From positions 9,466,001 to 9,530,000 of the forward strand of contig NZ_JASTWJ010000001.1 of NCBI RefSeq assembly GCF_030499515.1: a stretch of DNA of 64,000 bases. Reading direction: 5' to 3'. Of the stretch, positions 36,814 through 55,085 are shown one piece after another (within the stretch, counting starts at the first letter, position 1; every line of letters starts with the position of its first letter). Under the pieces are notes generated by a model. It worked only from the letters and a program-made list of their open reading frames with translations, did not search any database and had not been told where the DNA came from. This DNA is from Streptomyces sp. DT2A-34 (lineage in GTDB: Bacteria; Actinomycetota; Actinomycetes; Streptomycetales; Streptomycetaceae). A program made the position numbers and the translations under genes.

Positions 36814-39800
36814 GCAAGGCACCCGGGGACGAGGGTTCCCTGGTCGAGGACGTTCTGCCGCTCTCCCCGCTGCAGCAGGGCCTGCTGTTCCACGCCCTGT
36901 TCGACGAGGATGCCCAGGACGTCTACACCATGCAGACCCTGGTGGAGATCGAAGGCCCCCTGCGCCCCGCCCTCCTGCGCACCGCCGCCGAGGAACTCTT
37001 CGCCCGCCACGCCAACCTGCGCAGCGCCTTCCTCCACGAGGACCTGGACGAACCGGTGCAGGTGGTGCTCAAGCAGGTTCCTGTGAACTGGGCCGAGGCA
37101 GACGCCATGGGGGAGGGCGAAGTGGCCCGGCTGGTCGCCGAGGACGCCACCGCCCGCTTCGACCTCACCGACCCGCCACTGCTGCGCCTGACCCTGGTGC
37201 GCCGAGCCACCGACCGCTGGCTCCTGATCCTCACCAACCACCACCTCCTGCTGGACGGTTGGTCCATCCCCCTGCTGGTCCGCGAACTGCTCCAGCTCTA
37301 CGCCGCCCAGCTCGCCCCCGGCACCACCGCACCCCTGCCCGCCGTACGGCCGTACCGGGACTTCCTGGCCTGGCTCGCCTCCCGCGACCGGGAGGCCTCC
37401 GCCGCCGCCTGGCGCAGGGCACTGGCCGGGGCCGCGCCGACGGTGTTGTCGCCCTCGGCCGCCGGGCTGGTCCCCGTACCGCCCGAGCTGCACACCCTGC
37501 GGCTGACCGAGGAACTGACCGGCCGGGTGCAGGAGTTCGCGAGAAGCCGGGGCGTCACCGTCAACACGGTCGTGCAGGGTCTGTGGGCGCTGCTGCTGGC
37601 GCGGCTGACCGGCCGGGACGACGTGGTCTTCGGGGCGACCGTGGCGGGACGGCCCGCCGAACTCACCGGTGCGGAGTCCATGATCGGCCTGTTCATCAAC
37701 ACGGTGCCGGTCCGGGTGACCGTACCGCCGGGCGAGGTGGCCGGTGCCTTCCTGCGCCGCCTTCAGGACGAGCAGTCGAGACTGATGGACCATCAGCACC
37801 TGGGCCTCACCGAGATCCAGCGCCTCGCCGGCGCGGGAGACCTCTTCGACACCCTGCTCGTCTTCGAGAACTACCCGATCGACGAGACCGCGGTCGCGGA
37901 GGCCGAGGCATCGGCCGGACTACGGATCGCCGAGGTCAAGGGCTCGGGCGCCACGCACTATCCCCTGACCCTGGCCGTGCTGGCCGAGCAACGGCTCGGG
38001 ATCGTCTTCGAGTTCCGGCCCGACTGCTACGACCGCGCGGGCGTGGAGGAGCTGGCCGGCCGCTTCGAGCGGCTGATGCAGGCCGTACTGGCCGACCCGG
38101 ACGCCCCCCTGGCCGCGCTCGACGTCCTCGCACCCGAGGAACGGGCCGCGCTGCTGGCGGGCGGGGCGGGGGAGCGGCTGCCGGTGCCGTACCCGACGAT
38201 GCCGGAGGTGTTCGAGGCGCAGGCGGCTCGTACGCCGGACGCGGTGGCGGTGGTTGGAGACGGGCGGAGTCTGACGTTCGCGGAGTTGAACAGCGCCGCG
38301 AACCAACTCGCCAGGCAGCTGGTTGAGTTGGGTGCCGGTCCGGAAGAGATCGTCGCGTTCGCGCTGCCCCCGACACCCGACACCGTGACCGCGCTCCTGG
38401 CGATCCAGAAGGCGGGTGCGGCCTATCTGCCACTGGATCCGGCGTGGCCAGAAGAGCGCATCGCGGGAATGTTGGAGGACGCACGCCCGGTGACGCTTGT
38501 CACGACGACGACCGCAACGCCCTTCAAGGGGCGCGGGGCTGTGACATATGCGGCTCCGCCGCGTGGGCGCGACCAGCCACACTCAACCCGCAGCCACCAT
38601 CCGGCCCTGCCACCCCACCGCTTCGTGTTCCTCGACGCCCCCGCCACTCGCGAGCGCCTCGCGCACACCCCTGCCGCCAACCTCACCGACGCCGACCGCC
38701 TCTACCCCCTCCTCCCCGAACACCCCGCCTACGTCATCTACACCTCCGGCTCCACCGGCCGCCCCAAAGCCGTGGCCATCCCCCAACGAGCCATCGTCAA
38801 CCTCTTCACCGCCCACAACACCGCCCTGCACAAACCCGCCGCCGCGGCGGTCGGTGGACGGCCGTTGCGGATCGGCCACGCCTGGCCCATCGCCTTCGAC
38901 GCCTCCTGGCAACCCATGCTCTGGATGTTCGCCGGCCACGAGCTCCACATGGTGCCCGAGGACGTCCGCCGAGACCCCGCAGCCCTCCGGGACTTCCTCG
39001 CCCGCCACGGCATCGAGTTCATCGAACTGTCCCCCTCCCTGCTCGCCGAGCTGGTAGCCCAAGCTGCCGACTGGCAGGCGGACTTGAAGGTGCTCGGCGT
39101 CGGCGGCGAGGCCGTACCCCCGGACCTGTGGCGCGCTCTGCGGGAGACAGCCGGGCTGGCCGCCCACAACCTCTACGGCCCCACCGAATGCACCGTCGAC
39201 TCGGCAGACTGCGACCTCGCCCTCAGCGAGCGTCCCGCGATCGGCCGCCCCGTGGCGGGCGGCACCCTGTACATCCTGGACGGACACCTCAACCCCGTCC
39301 CCGTCGGCGTCGAGGGCGAGCTGTACGTGGCGGGCGCCGGCCTGGCGCGGGGCTACCTCGGCCAACCGGCCGCCACCGCGGCCCGCTTTGTCGCCGACCC
39401 CTTCTCCGACAGCCCTGGCGCACGCATGTACCGCACCGGCGACATCGCCCGCTGGACCGCAGACGGCCTGGTGGAGTGCCTGGGCCGGGTCGACGACCAG
39501 GTCAAGATCAGGGGCTACCGGATCGAACCCGGCGAGATAGAGGCGGTGCTGCTGGAACACGAGCTGGTCGAACGGGCAGCGGTCGTCGTCCGCGAGGACA
39601 CGCCCGGCGTACGGCGCCTGGTCGCCTACGTCATCCTGTCCGCGCCGCCGTCCGTGCCGCCGTCCCCGCCGCCGGTCCCGGGACCGTCCCCGTCCCCGAC
39701 CGAGGACCCGGCGGAGCTGCTGCGCCGCGCCGTGGCGGCCGTTCTGCCCGACTACATGGTGCCGTCGGCGTTCGTCCCGGTGGACGGCTTCCCACTCACC

Positions 39801-41407
39801 CTCAACGGCAAGCTGGACACCGCCGCCCTCCCCGCACCCTCCCGCTCCGCCGGGCCGGCCGCGCAGCCGCCCCGGAACCCGGTCGAGGAGCGGCTCGCCA
39901 CCCTGTTCGCCGAGGTGCTGGGGCTGGACACGGTCGGCGTGCACGACAGCTTCTTCGCGCTCGGCGGCGACAGCATCGTGTCCATGCGGCTGGTCAGCCA
40001 GGCGCGGGCGGCGGGGCTCGCGATCTCGCCGCGTGACGTGTTCGAGCGGCCCACGATCGCGGAACTCGCCGAACGCGTGGCCACCGCCGAGCGCCGCACG
40101 AGCGACCCCGACGCGGGAAGGGGCGACATACCCCTCACCCCCGTCCTGACCTGGCTCACCGAACAGAACGCTCCCTTCCGTGCCCTCAGCCAGGCCCGCT
40201 TCCTGCGCACCCCGGCCGAGATGGACCTCGACGGCCTGCACCGCACCGTCCAGTCCGTCCTGGACCACCACGACCTGTTGCGCTCCACCTTCGCCCGGGC
40301 AGCGGACGGGTCCTGGCGCTTCCACGCCGCACCCGCGGGCACGACCCGCGCCGCCGACTGCGTACGCCGGATCGACGCCGAGCGCCTGGATCACACGGCG
40401 ATCGGCACACTCGTCCCGGAGGCGATGGACGAGCTGGTCGCCGAGCTCGACCCGGCCGCCGGGGCGATGGCGCGGTTCCTGTGGTTCGACGCCGGCGGCG
40501 GTCGTGAGGGCCGCCTCCTGGTCGTGCTGCACCACCTGGTGACCGATGCCGCGTCCTGGGGCGTGCTCGTCGCCGACCTGGCCGCCGCCTGGGAGGGCAG
40601 GGATCTGTCACCCGTCGGCACCTCCTTCCGGGAGTGGGCGCGGGAGCTTCGGGAGTTGGCCCCTGGCCGCTCGCCCGAACTCGCCTTCTGGAAGGGCGTG
40701 CTGGACCGACCCGAACCGCCCCTCGGCGCCGGCCCCCTGGACCCCGCCCAGGACACCAGGTCCACCATCCGCAGGCACTGGACCACCCTGGGGCCCGACA
40801 TCACCGAACCCCTGACCACCGCCTCCGTCCAGGAGGTGCTGCTCACCGCGCTGGCACTCGCCGTACCGGCCTGGCGCGGCGCACCCGACCGCTCCGTGCT
40901 GATCGCCCTGGAGGGCCACGGCCGCGAGGAGCACCTTGTGCCGGGCGCCGACCTGTCCAGCACCCTTGGCTGGTTCACCAGCGTCTTCCCGGTCCGGCTC
41001 GACCCCGGCACCACGGACCACGTACAGCGCGTCCGCGACCAGCTGGCCGACCTGCCCGACAAGGGCATCGGCTACGGTCTGCTGCGCCACCTCGCCCCGG
41101 AGACCGCCGAGCAGCTCGCCCAACTGCCCGAGCCGCAGATCCAGTTCAACTACCTGGGCCGGATGGGGACAGGTGAGCGGCGGGGGACCGCCGTGTTCAC
41201 CAGCGCACCCGAGACCGGTGCCATGGGCAGTGGCGCCGACCCCGAGATGCCCGCCCCCTACGCCCTCGTCGTCGACGCGGTGATCACCGGAGCGGAACTC
41301 TCGGTGTGCTGGCAGTGGCCGCAGCGGCTCTTCACCGAGACCGAGATCCACCGGCTGGCCGCGCTCTGGACCACGTCCCTCGAACTGCTCCTGAAAGGCG
41401 GAGACCA

Positions 41408-41411
<4 letters not shown>
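36810..41411 (+). CDS. NRPS, C-A-T-E, predicted (hydroxy)ornithine module, probably last
   Basis: 1533 residues: condensation (about 12-440, HHLLLDG 144-150), adenylation (about 455-1000, TSGSTGRPKA near 646), carrier (GGDSI, Ser1055), and epimerisation (about 1085-1500, HHLVTDAAS from His1241, EGHGRE, FNYLGR). Specificity residues read D-A-Q-E-G-G-L-V-D-K. I know no exact match; Glu at the 278 position occurs in ornithine-type pockets, so N5-hydroxyornithine is the best guess from context. The N-terminal motif EDVLPLSPLQQGLLFHALFDE is like that of the NRPS before it. There is no thioesterase and no docking tail after the epimerisation domain (ends LELLLKGGDQ), which suggests the last module of the line. 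Residues about 570-603 are a foreign in-frame insertion. Confidence 0.9.
38517..38620 (+). repeat. intergenic-type repeat inserted in frame in an adenylation domain
   Basis: About 100 bp that reads like the Streptomyces intergenic repeat with ggggcgcggggctgtg and gcggctccgccgcgtgggcg (38531-38570), including the hairpin GCGGC-TCC-GCCGC (38551-38563). It is open in the NRPS frame and adds about 34 residues (TPFKGRGAVTYAAPPRGRDQ and onward) between adenylation motifs A2 and A3, where the two other C-A-T modules have a short loop. The resemblance to the repeat is from memory and needs a genome search. Confidence 0.55.
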
Positions 41412-49246
<7,835 letters not shown>

Positions 49247-49258
<12 letters not shown>

Positions 49259-49320
49259 TCCCACAGACGACTCCTGAGCCACCACGGACGACTTCTGAGC
49301 CCCACGGACGACTTCGGAGG
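49247..49320 (+). repeat. tandem repeat (about 20 bp, 3.5 copies) across an NRPS stop codon
   Basis: Copies start at 49247, 49266, 49287 and 49307, each like GACGACTTCTGAGCCCCACG. The first copy encodes the last DDF and the stop of the NRPS gene, and the last copy ends in CGGAGG, the ribosome site of the next NRPS gene. Replication slippage is the simplest origin. Confidence 0.85.
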
Positions 49321-49325
49321 AACCG

Positions 49326-52300
49326 GTGACGCAGCACCACCCGACCGCGGACGAGCTGCTCCGTTCGGTCACCGACACATTCGGCTCGGAGGCAGCGCCG
49401 AGCGAGGACGACAGCCTCATCGCCTGGGGCCTGGACTCCATCACCCTGATGAAGATCGCGGGCGGCTGGCGCAAACAGGGCGTCCGGGTCAGCTTCGCCG
49501 AACTGGCCAAGGAACCGACCCTGCGCGCCTGGCGGACACTGCTGGAAGCCCACGTCCCGGCAGCCCGGCCGACTGCCGACACCCCGAGCTTGCCGCCTGC
49601 CCACCCCGAACCCCGCGAGCCCTTCCCGCTCGCCGTGATGCAGCACGCCTACTGGATCGGCCGGGGCGACGAGACCACGCTCGGTTCCGTCGCCGCCCAC
49701 CTCTACGTCGAGTTCGACGGCTCCGGCGTCGACCCCGACCGCCTCGACGAGGCCGTACGCGCCCTCGCGGCCCGCCATGGCATGCTGCGCGCCCGCTTCA
49801 CCGACGACGGCCGGCAGGAGATCCTGCCCGACCTCACCGGCCCCGCCACGGTCGTCAACGACCTGCGGACGCTGGACGCCCGGACCGCGGCGGCCAAGCT
49901 GGAGGACATCCGGCACGCCTCCTCGCACGCGCGCCTGGACATCGCGACCGGTGAGGTCTTCTCGGTGCAGCTCTCGCTGCTGCCGGACGGCGGCAGCCGG
50001 CTGCACGTCGACGTCGACATGCTCGCCGCCGACGCCCTCAGCTACCGGGTGCTGCTCTGCGATCTCGCCAAGCTCTACGAGAACCCCGGCACCCCGCTCC
50101 CCGCGATCCGCACCAGCTACCCGGAGTACCTCGCCGAGCGCGCGGACGTACGGCGGCTGAGCCGGGAACAGGCGCAGGCGTGGTGGCAGCGGCGGATCCC
50201 CGAGCTGCCCAGCGCCCCCGAACTCCCCCTCGTGCCCGAGGCGGAGCGCGCGGACCCGACCCGGGTGACCCGCCGCCACCACTGGCTGCCGCCCGAGGAG
50301 AAGCGCCGGCTGACCACCCGCGCCCACCAGCACGGGCTGACCCCGGCCATGGCGGTGGCGACCGCCTTCTCGGAGGTTCTGGCCGCCTGGAGCGGACAGC
50401 CGCGCTTCCTGCTGAACGTGCCGATGTTCGACCGCAGGGGCTCCCACCCCGACGTCGACCTGCTCGTCGGCGACTTCACCAGCTCGGTCCTGCTCGACGT
50501 CGACCTGGCCGAACCGGGCACCTTCACCGAGCACGCGCGGCGCCTGCAGGACCGTATGCACACCGACGCGGCGCATTCCGACTACTCCGGCGTGGAAGTC
50601 CTGCGGGACCTGTCCCGGCACAACGGCGAACAGGTCCTGGCACCCGTGGTGTTCACCAGCGCCCTCAACCTCGGTGAGCTCTTCGACGCAGGCGTACGCA
50701 CGTCCTTCGGCAGGCCCGTCTGGATCATCTCCCAGGGACCGCAGGTGCTTCTCGACGCCCAGGTGACCGAGGTCGACGGCGGTCTGCTGGTCAACTGGGA
50801 CGTCCGCGAGGACGCCTTCCCGCCCGGCATGGTCGACGCGATGTTCGCCGCCTTCCACGGCCTCGTCACCCGGCTCGGCACCGACGACACGGTCTGGGAG
50901 CGGCCGCTGCCGGCTCTGCTGCCGCCCGCGCAGTCGGCGGTCCGCGCCAAGGCCAACGCCACCGACGGCCCGCGCAGCCACCTGCTGCTGCACCAGGGCT
51001 TCTTCGAACGCGCCGCCGAGCAGCCGGACGCCCCCGCGCTGCTGTGGGGCGCCGAAGGCGTCCTGTCCTACGGCGAGTTGGCCGAACGCGCGCTGCGCAC
51101 CGCCGCCGCTTTGGTGGAGTGCGGCGTCCAGCCCGGCGACACGGTCGCGGTCAGCCTCCCGAAGGGGCCCGACCAGATCACCGCCGTCCTGGGCGTGCTG
51201 GCCGCGGGCGCCGCCTACGTGCCGATCGGCGTCGAACAGCCGCCCGCCCGCCGTGACCGCATCCGCGCCACGGCGGGATTCCGTGTCGCGCTGACCGACG
51301 GACGCCCGGCCGAGGGTCTCGACGCCCTGCCGGTCGCCGAGGCGGTGCGCACCAAGCCCCTGCCGGAGCCGGTGGCGGTGGACGAGGAACAGCCCGCCTA
51401 TGTGCTGTTCACCTCCGGGTCCACCGGCGAGCCCAAGGGTGTCGAGGTGCCGCACAGGGCCGCCGTGAACACCATCGACGACCTCAACGACCGGTTCGCC
51501 GTGGGCACTTCGGACCGCTGTCTCGCCCTGTCCGCCCTGGACTTCGACCTCTCCGTCTACGACACCTTCGGGCTGCTCGGCGCGGGCGGCGCGGTCGTGC
51601 TCGTGGACGAGGACGACCGGCGCGAGGCGAGCCAGTGGGCCGACCTCGTGCGCACGCATCGGGTGACGCTCATCAACTGCGTACCGCCCCTGCTCGACAT
51701 GCTCCTCCTGGCCACCGCACCGGGCCAACTCACCGGCCTGCGCGCCGTGTTGATCGGCGGTGACTGGGTCGGAACCGACCTTGCGGGGCGCCTGGCCGCG
51801 AGGGCGCCCGGCTGTCGGTTCACCGGTCTGGGCGGCACGACGGAGACCGCCATCCACTCCACCGTCTGTGAGGTGACGGGCCCTCAAGTGCCCGCGCGGT
51901 GGCGGGCAGTGCCGTACGGAACCCCGTTGCGCAACGTCCGCTGCCGGGTCGTCGACGCCCACGGCCGGGACTGCCCGGACTGGGTGCCGGGGGAGCTGTG
52001 GATCGGCGGGGACGGGGTGGCGCTCGGCTACCGGGCCGATCCTTCGCGTACGGCCGAGAGGTTCACGGAGGCGGACGGGCTGCGCTGGTACCGCACCGGT
52101 GACCTCGCGCGGTACTGGCCCGACGGCATCCTGGAGTTCCTCGGCCGCCGGGACCACCAGGTCAAGCTGCGCGGCTTCCGGATCGAACTCGGCGAGGTGG
52201 AGGCCGCGCTCGCCGGACACGCTGCCGTACGGCGTGCCGTTGCCGGGCTGACCCGGGGCCAGGGCGTCCAGCTTGCGGCCGCGGTGGCCGCCGACGCGGG

Positions 52301-52796
52301 GACGGCCGAGGACGAGCTGCGGGAGTGGGCGCGCTCCGTACTGCCGCCGCACATGGTCCCGGCCCGGATCGCCGTGGCGGAGGAGCTGCCGCTCACCGCC
52401 AACGGCAAACTCGACCGCCGTGCCGTACAGGCGCTGTGGCAGGCGGCGGAGGCGGAACAACAGCACCGGGACCCCGGCAGCGCCCTGGAGACGGTCGTGG
52501 CCCGCGTCTGGCAGGACGTCCTCGGCGTCGACCGCGTCGGCCTCGGCGACGGCTTCTTCGCCCTCGGCGGCGACTCGGTCCTCGCCACCGTGATCGTCGG
52601 CCGGCTGCGTGAGGCGCTGGACACCTCGGAGGTCACCGTGCGCTCCCTCTTCGCGACCCTGACGGCCGGCGGCATGGCCAAGCGACTGTCCGCCGAGGAG
52701 CAGACGCCCGGGCGTCTCGAACAGGTCGCCGCGATCCACCTGGAGATCGAGGCCATGTCGGCGGAAGAGGTCGACTCCGCGCTGAAGGACACATGA
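49326..52796 (+). CDS. NRPS starter, ArCP-Cy-A-T, predicted hydroxyphenyl-oxazoline formation
   Basis: 1156 residues, MbtB-like in layout. The aryl carrier domain has WGLDSITLMKIAG with Ser38, which receives salicylate from the AMP ligase. The next domain is a heterocyclisation and not a plain condensation domain: it opens PFPLAVMQHAYWIGR and has DMLAADALS, i.e. DxxxxDxxS, at Asp231-Ser239. The A domain (FTSGSTGEPKGV near 696) has pocket residues that I read as D-L-Y-N-L-G-L-I-H-K, similar to the Cys and Ser/Thr codes used with Cy domains. Ser (or Thr) giving an oxazoline is favoured over Cys, but this is not certain. The carrier domain has GGDSV with Ser1084. The C-terminus EAMSAEEVDSALKD may dock to the NRPS at 41408. 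GTG 49326 has the site cggagg. Confidence 0.92.
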   Translation: MTQHHPTADELLRSVTDTFGSEAAPSEDDSLIAWGLDSITLMKIAGGWRKQGVRVSFAELAKEPTLRAWRTLLEAHVPAARPTADTPSLPPAHPEPREPFPLAVMQHAYWIGRGDETTLGSVAAHLYVEFDGSGVDPDRLDEAVRALAARHGMLRARFTDDGRQEILPDLTGPATVVNDLRTLDARTAAAKLEDIRHASSHARLDIATGEVFSVQLSLLPDGGSRLHVDVDMLAADALSYRVLLCDLAKLYENPGTPLPAIRTSYPEYLAERADVRRLSREQAQAWWQRRIPELPSAPELPLVPEAERADPTRVTRRHHWLPPEEKRRLTTRAHQHGLTPAMAVATAFSEVLAAWSGQPRFLLNVPMFDRRGSHPDVDLLVGDFTSSVLLDVDLAEPGTFTEHARRLQDRMHTDAAHSDYSGVEVLRDLSRHNGEQVLAPVVFTSALNLGELFDAGVRTSFGRPVWIISQGPQVLLDAQVTEVDGGLLVNWDVREDAFPPGMVDAMFAAFHGLVTRLGTDDTVWERPLPALLPPAQSAVRAKANATDGPRSHLLLHQGFFERAAEQPDAPALLWGAEGVLSYGELAERALRTAAALVECGVQPGDTVAVSLPKGPDQITAVLGVLAAGAAYVPIGVEQPPARRDRIRATAGFRVALTDGRPAEGLDALPVAEAVRTKPLPEPVAVDEEQPAYVLFTSGSTGEPKGVEVPHRAAVNTIDDLNDRFAVGTSDRCLALSALDFDLSVYDTFGLLGAGGAVVLVDEDDRREASQWADLVRTHRVTLINCVPPLLDMLLLATAPGQLTGLRAVLIGGDWVGTDLAGRLAARAPGCRFTGLGGTTETAIHSTVCEVTGPQVPARWRAVPYGTPLRNVRCRVVDAHGRDCPDWVPGELWIGGDGVALGYRADPSRTAERFTEADGLRWYRTGDLARYWPDGILEFLGRRDHQVKLRGFRIELGEVEAALAGHAAVRRAVAGLTRGQGVQLAAAVAADAGTAEDELREWARSVLPPHMVPARIAVAEELPLTANGKLDRRAVQALWQAAEAEQQHRDPGSALETVVARVWQDVLGVDRVGLGDGFFALGGDSVLATVIVGRLREALDTSEVTVRSLFATLTAGGMAKRLSAEEQTPGRLEQVAAIHLEIEAMSAEEVDSALKDT

Positions 52797-52847
52797 GTCC
52801 GCACTGATGAAAGACACATGAGTCCGCACTGACGAAGGACACATGAG
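52785..52847 (+). repeat. 25-bp tandem repeat (2.5 copies) across an NRPS stop codon
   Basis: Units at 52785-52809, 52810-52834 and the partial 52835-52847 share GACACATGAGTCCGCACTGA. The first copy contains the real stop TGA (52794-52796). It mirrors the repeat after the previous NRPS gene but has an unrelated unit, so the two arose separately. Confidence 0.88.
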
Positions 52848-52849
52848 AA

Positions 52850-52885
52850 GGAGGGGCGGGGCGCCCGCAGGCACCCCGCCCCTCC
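52850..52885. terminator. strong bidirectional hairpin terminator
   Basis: GGAGGGGCGGGG (52850-52861) and CCCCGCCCCTCC (52874-52885) form a perfect 12-bp stem with a 12-nt loop between the convergent NRPS operon and binding-protein gene. It should end both transcripts. Confidence 0.85.
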
Positions 52886-52906
52886 TCCGTTTCCCCCTCG
52901 GGCCGG

Positions 52907-53923
52907 TCAGTCGAGCTTCTTGAAGCCGGGCTCCAGGTTGTTCAGCGCCCACGGGATGCCCAGCGCGGACGGGCTGCGGAGCTGGCTGATGGTCGCGACG
53001 TCGGTCACGACATACCGGCCGTCCTTCACCGCGGACATGTTCTTCACCAGGTCACTGGCCTCGAACGCCTTCTTCAGGTCCGGCGTGGTGAACGCGATGA
53101 CGACCAGATCGGCGTCCAGCTTGTCGAGCTGCTCGAAGGACAGCTCACCGGTCGGGCTGCCGTTGACCGTCTTGATGTTCTTCACCGACGGGGTCAGGCC
53201 CATCCCGACCTGGCTCATCAGCTTGGCCGCGAAGTCGTCCTCGGACGCGATCGTGAAGATCTTGGCCGGGGTGTTGCCGATGGACAGGCTGTAGGTCTTG
53301 CCCTCGAGCTTGGGATGCTTCTCCTTCACCGCGGCGATGCTGTCCTCGGTGTCCTTGACGACCTGCTCGCCCTGCTCCTCCTTGCCGACGGCCTTGGCGA
53401 CCACCTGCACGTGCTCCTGCCAGGTCTGCTGCCCCCAGGCCGTCTCGTAGCCGATGGTCGGCGCGACCGCGGCGAGCTTCTTGTAGTCCTTGTCCAGGGT
53501 GAAGTCGGAGGTGGCGAGGATCAGATCGGGCTGGAGGGAGGCGACCTTCTCGTAGTCGACGGCGGTCAGTGTGTCGAGGAGCTCCGTCTTCTTGGTGTCG
53601 ATCTTGTCCTTGAGCCACGGGTAGACGCCGTCCTTGCTGAGGGCGTCCTTGGAGATGGCGACCGGCGTGACACCCAGGGCGTACAGCGCGTCGATGTCGT
53701 CGGTTCCGCCGTTGCCGATCACCACGATCCGCTCGGGCGCCTTGGTGACCTTCGTGGTGCCGAACTTGTGCTTGATGGACACCGGGAAGGCGGACGAGGC
53801 GCCCGCCTTCGCGTCGCCCGAGGCGTCGGAGGAGGTGTTCGAGTCGTCCTTGACGGAGCCGCAGGCTGCCAAGCCGGCGGCCAGGGTGACGGTGAGAAGG
53901 GTGGTGCGGAGCTTTCTCGACAT
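52907..53923 (-). CDS. ferric-siderophore-binding lipoprotein (ABC importer)
   Basis: 338 residues with a lipoprotein signal MSRKLRTTLLTVTLAAGLAAC (lipid on Cys21). The mature protein is of the FepB/FecB class III type: FGTTKVTKAPERIVVIGNGGTDDIDALYALGVTPVAI in the N-lobe, LQPDLILATSDF, and YVVTDVATISQLRSPSALGIPWALNN at the end. It should capture the ferric siderophore and feed the two FecCD permeases encoded at 25474-27617. The start at 53923 has the site aaggga, and an iron box lies 53 bp upstream. It converges on the NRPS operon across a shared terminator. Confidence 0.92.
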   Translation of the reverse strand: MSRKLRTTLLTVTLAAGLAACGSVKDDSNTSSDASGDAKAGASSAFPVSIKHKFGTTKVTKAPERIVVIGNGGTDDIDALYALGVTPVAISKDALSKDGVYPWLKDKIDTKKTELLDTLTAVDYEKVASLQPDLILATSDFTLDKDYKKLAAVAPTIGYETAWGQQTWQEHVQVVAKAVGKEEQGEQVVKDTEDSIAAVKEKHPKLEGKTYSLSIGNTPAKIFTIASEDDFAAKLMSQVGMGLTPSVKNIKTVNGSPTGELSFEQLDKLDADLVVIAFTTPDLKKAFEASDLVKNMSAVKDGRYVVTDVATISQLRSPSALGIPWALNNLEPGFKKLD

Positions 53924-53975
53924 GTGCGTCCCTTGTCGCCGGTGACAGGCAGGAGTTGTACGGCCGTCAGTAAAG

Positions 53976-53994
53976 CAAGGTAAGGCTTGCCTCA
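53976..53994. promoter_or_regulatory. iron box (DmdR1/IdeR), binding protein
   Basis: CAAGGTAAGGCTTGCCTCA keeps the AGG..AGGCT..CCT core of the iron box (13 of 19 consensus positions), upstream of the siderophore-binding lipoprotein gene. It is the weakest of the six boxes by eye. Confidence 0.7.
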
Positions 53995-54044
53995 GCAACG
54001 ATTTTCGGTCAAGTGCGCTGGCCGTACAGGTGATTGACGGAGCA

Positions 54045-55001
54045 TCAGTTCGGACGCGCCGTCAGGTAGCCCCCCATCGTGCGGAAGTAGTCGGCCGCCG
54101 CGTACTCCGTCCCGTCGTCGGTGCGCACCCGCCGGACGGCCAGCCCCGGGTGACGGCCGGTGTGGGCCTCGGGGCCCGCCACGATGACCACGCCGTCGTC
54201 CTCGCGGATGAAGATCCGGCCCGGGGTGCCGCCGTATCGGCCCTCGGAGACGGCGGCCGAGACGATCCTGATCCGCTGCCCGCGATGGAACGTGTACGCG
54301 TTGGGATACGGGTCCGACTGGGCCCGTACGAGGCGCTCCAGCCGCTCCGCCGGCCAGGTCCAGTCGATGCGGCTGTCCTCGAGCGAGCGCTTGTGGAAGA
54401 AGCTCGCCCGGCTGCGGTCCTGCGGCTGCCAGTGGGCGGCGGCCCGGCCGGACGCGATGAGGTCGAGCGACTCGCGCACGATGGGTGCGATCAGGTCAAC
54501 CGTCCGGTGGAACAGGTCCGTTGCCGTGTCGGTCGGCCCGACCGCCACCGAGCGCTGCACCAGGATGTCCCCGGCGTCCAGCTCGCCGTTCATGCGGTGC
54601 GCGGTGACGCCGACCCGCTCCTCGCCGTTGATGAGCGCCCAGATGATGGGGGAGAAGCCGGCGTAGGAGGGCAGCAGCGAGTCGTGGACGTTGAGCGTGC
54701 CGTGCGGGGGCAGGTCGAAGAGCTCGGGCGGCAGCCAGGTGCGCCAGTTGTTGGCGACGAGGATGTCCGGCTCGGCGTCGCGCACCGCGGCGAGGAGTTC
54801 GGGGTCGTCGGGGCGGTTGCGCAGGAGTACGGGGACGTCGTTCTTCTCGGCCAGTTCGGCGACGGAATCGTCCCAGATCTTCTCGTAGGCGTGGTCGCTC
54901 TTGGGGTGGGTGACCACGAGGACGACCTCGTGATCGGAGTCCAGCAGGGCCTGGAGTGTGCGGTGGCCCCAGGTCTGGTAGCCGAACATGGCGACGCGCA
55001 T
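54045..55001 (-). CDS. methionyl-tRNA formyltransferase-like enzyme, N-hydroxyornithine formylation
   Basis: 318 residues of the 10-formyl-tetrahydrofolate-dependent formyltransferase fold (CchA/Fmt-like). The catalytic region is LNVHDSLLPSYAGFSPIIWALINGEERVGVTAHRM, with the Asn/His/Asp set and the SLLP loop, followed by ELDAGDIL. The C-terminal domain (RIRIVSAAVSEGRYGGTPGRIF) resembles the Fmt substrate domain. It should formylate N5-hydroxyornithine to give the hydroxamate activated by module 2 of the NRPS at 41408. The start at 55001 follows ggggag. It is divergent from the ornithine hydroxylase gene and shares its iron box at 55031. Confidence 0.9.
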   Translation of the reverse strand: MRVAMFGYQTWGHRTLQALLDSDHEVVLVVTHPKSDHAYEKIWDDSVAELAEKNDVPVLLRNRPDDPELLAAVRDAEPDILVANNWRTWLPPELFDLPPHGTLNVHDSLLPSYAGFSPIIWALINGEERVGVTAHRMNGELDAGDILVQRSVAVGPTDTATDLFHRTVDLIAPIVRESLDLIASGRAAAHWQPQDRSRASFFHKRSLEDSRIDWTWPAERLERLVRAQSDPYPNAYTFHRGQRIRIVSAAVSEGRYGGTPGRIFIREDDGVVIVAGPEAHTGRHPGLAVRRVRTDDGTEYAAADYFRTMGGYLTARPN

Positions 55002-55030
55002 GCGGTTCTCCCCTTCGGCAGGCTCCATTG

Positions 55031-55049
55031 CAAGGTAAGGCTAACCTTA
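55031..55049. promoter_or_regulatory. iron box (DmdR1/IdeR), divergent formyltransferase/hydroxylase
   Basis: CAAGGTAAGGCTAACCTTA matches the iron-box consensus at 14 of 19 positions. It lies 30 bp from the formyltransferase start and 37 bp from the hydroxylase start, so one box can control both hydroxamate-forming genes. Confidence 0.8.
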
Positions 55050-55085
55050 TCTAACATGTGGCTGCCTGAGGGAGGCGATGCCACG

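Noticed and set aside
53976..53994. This site as a sigma-factor promoter and not an iron box
   Set aside because: The AGG..AGGCT..CCT core and its place before a siderophore-binding protein gene fit the iron-box pattern better, although it is the weakest of the six.
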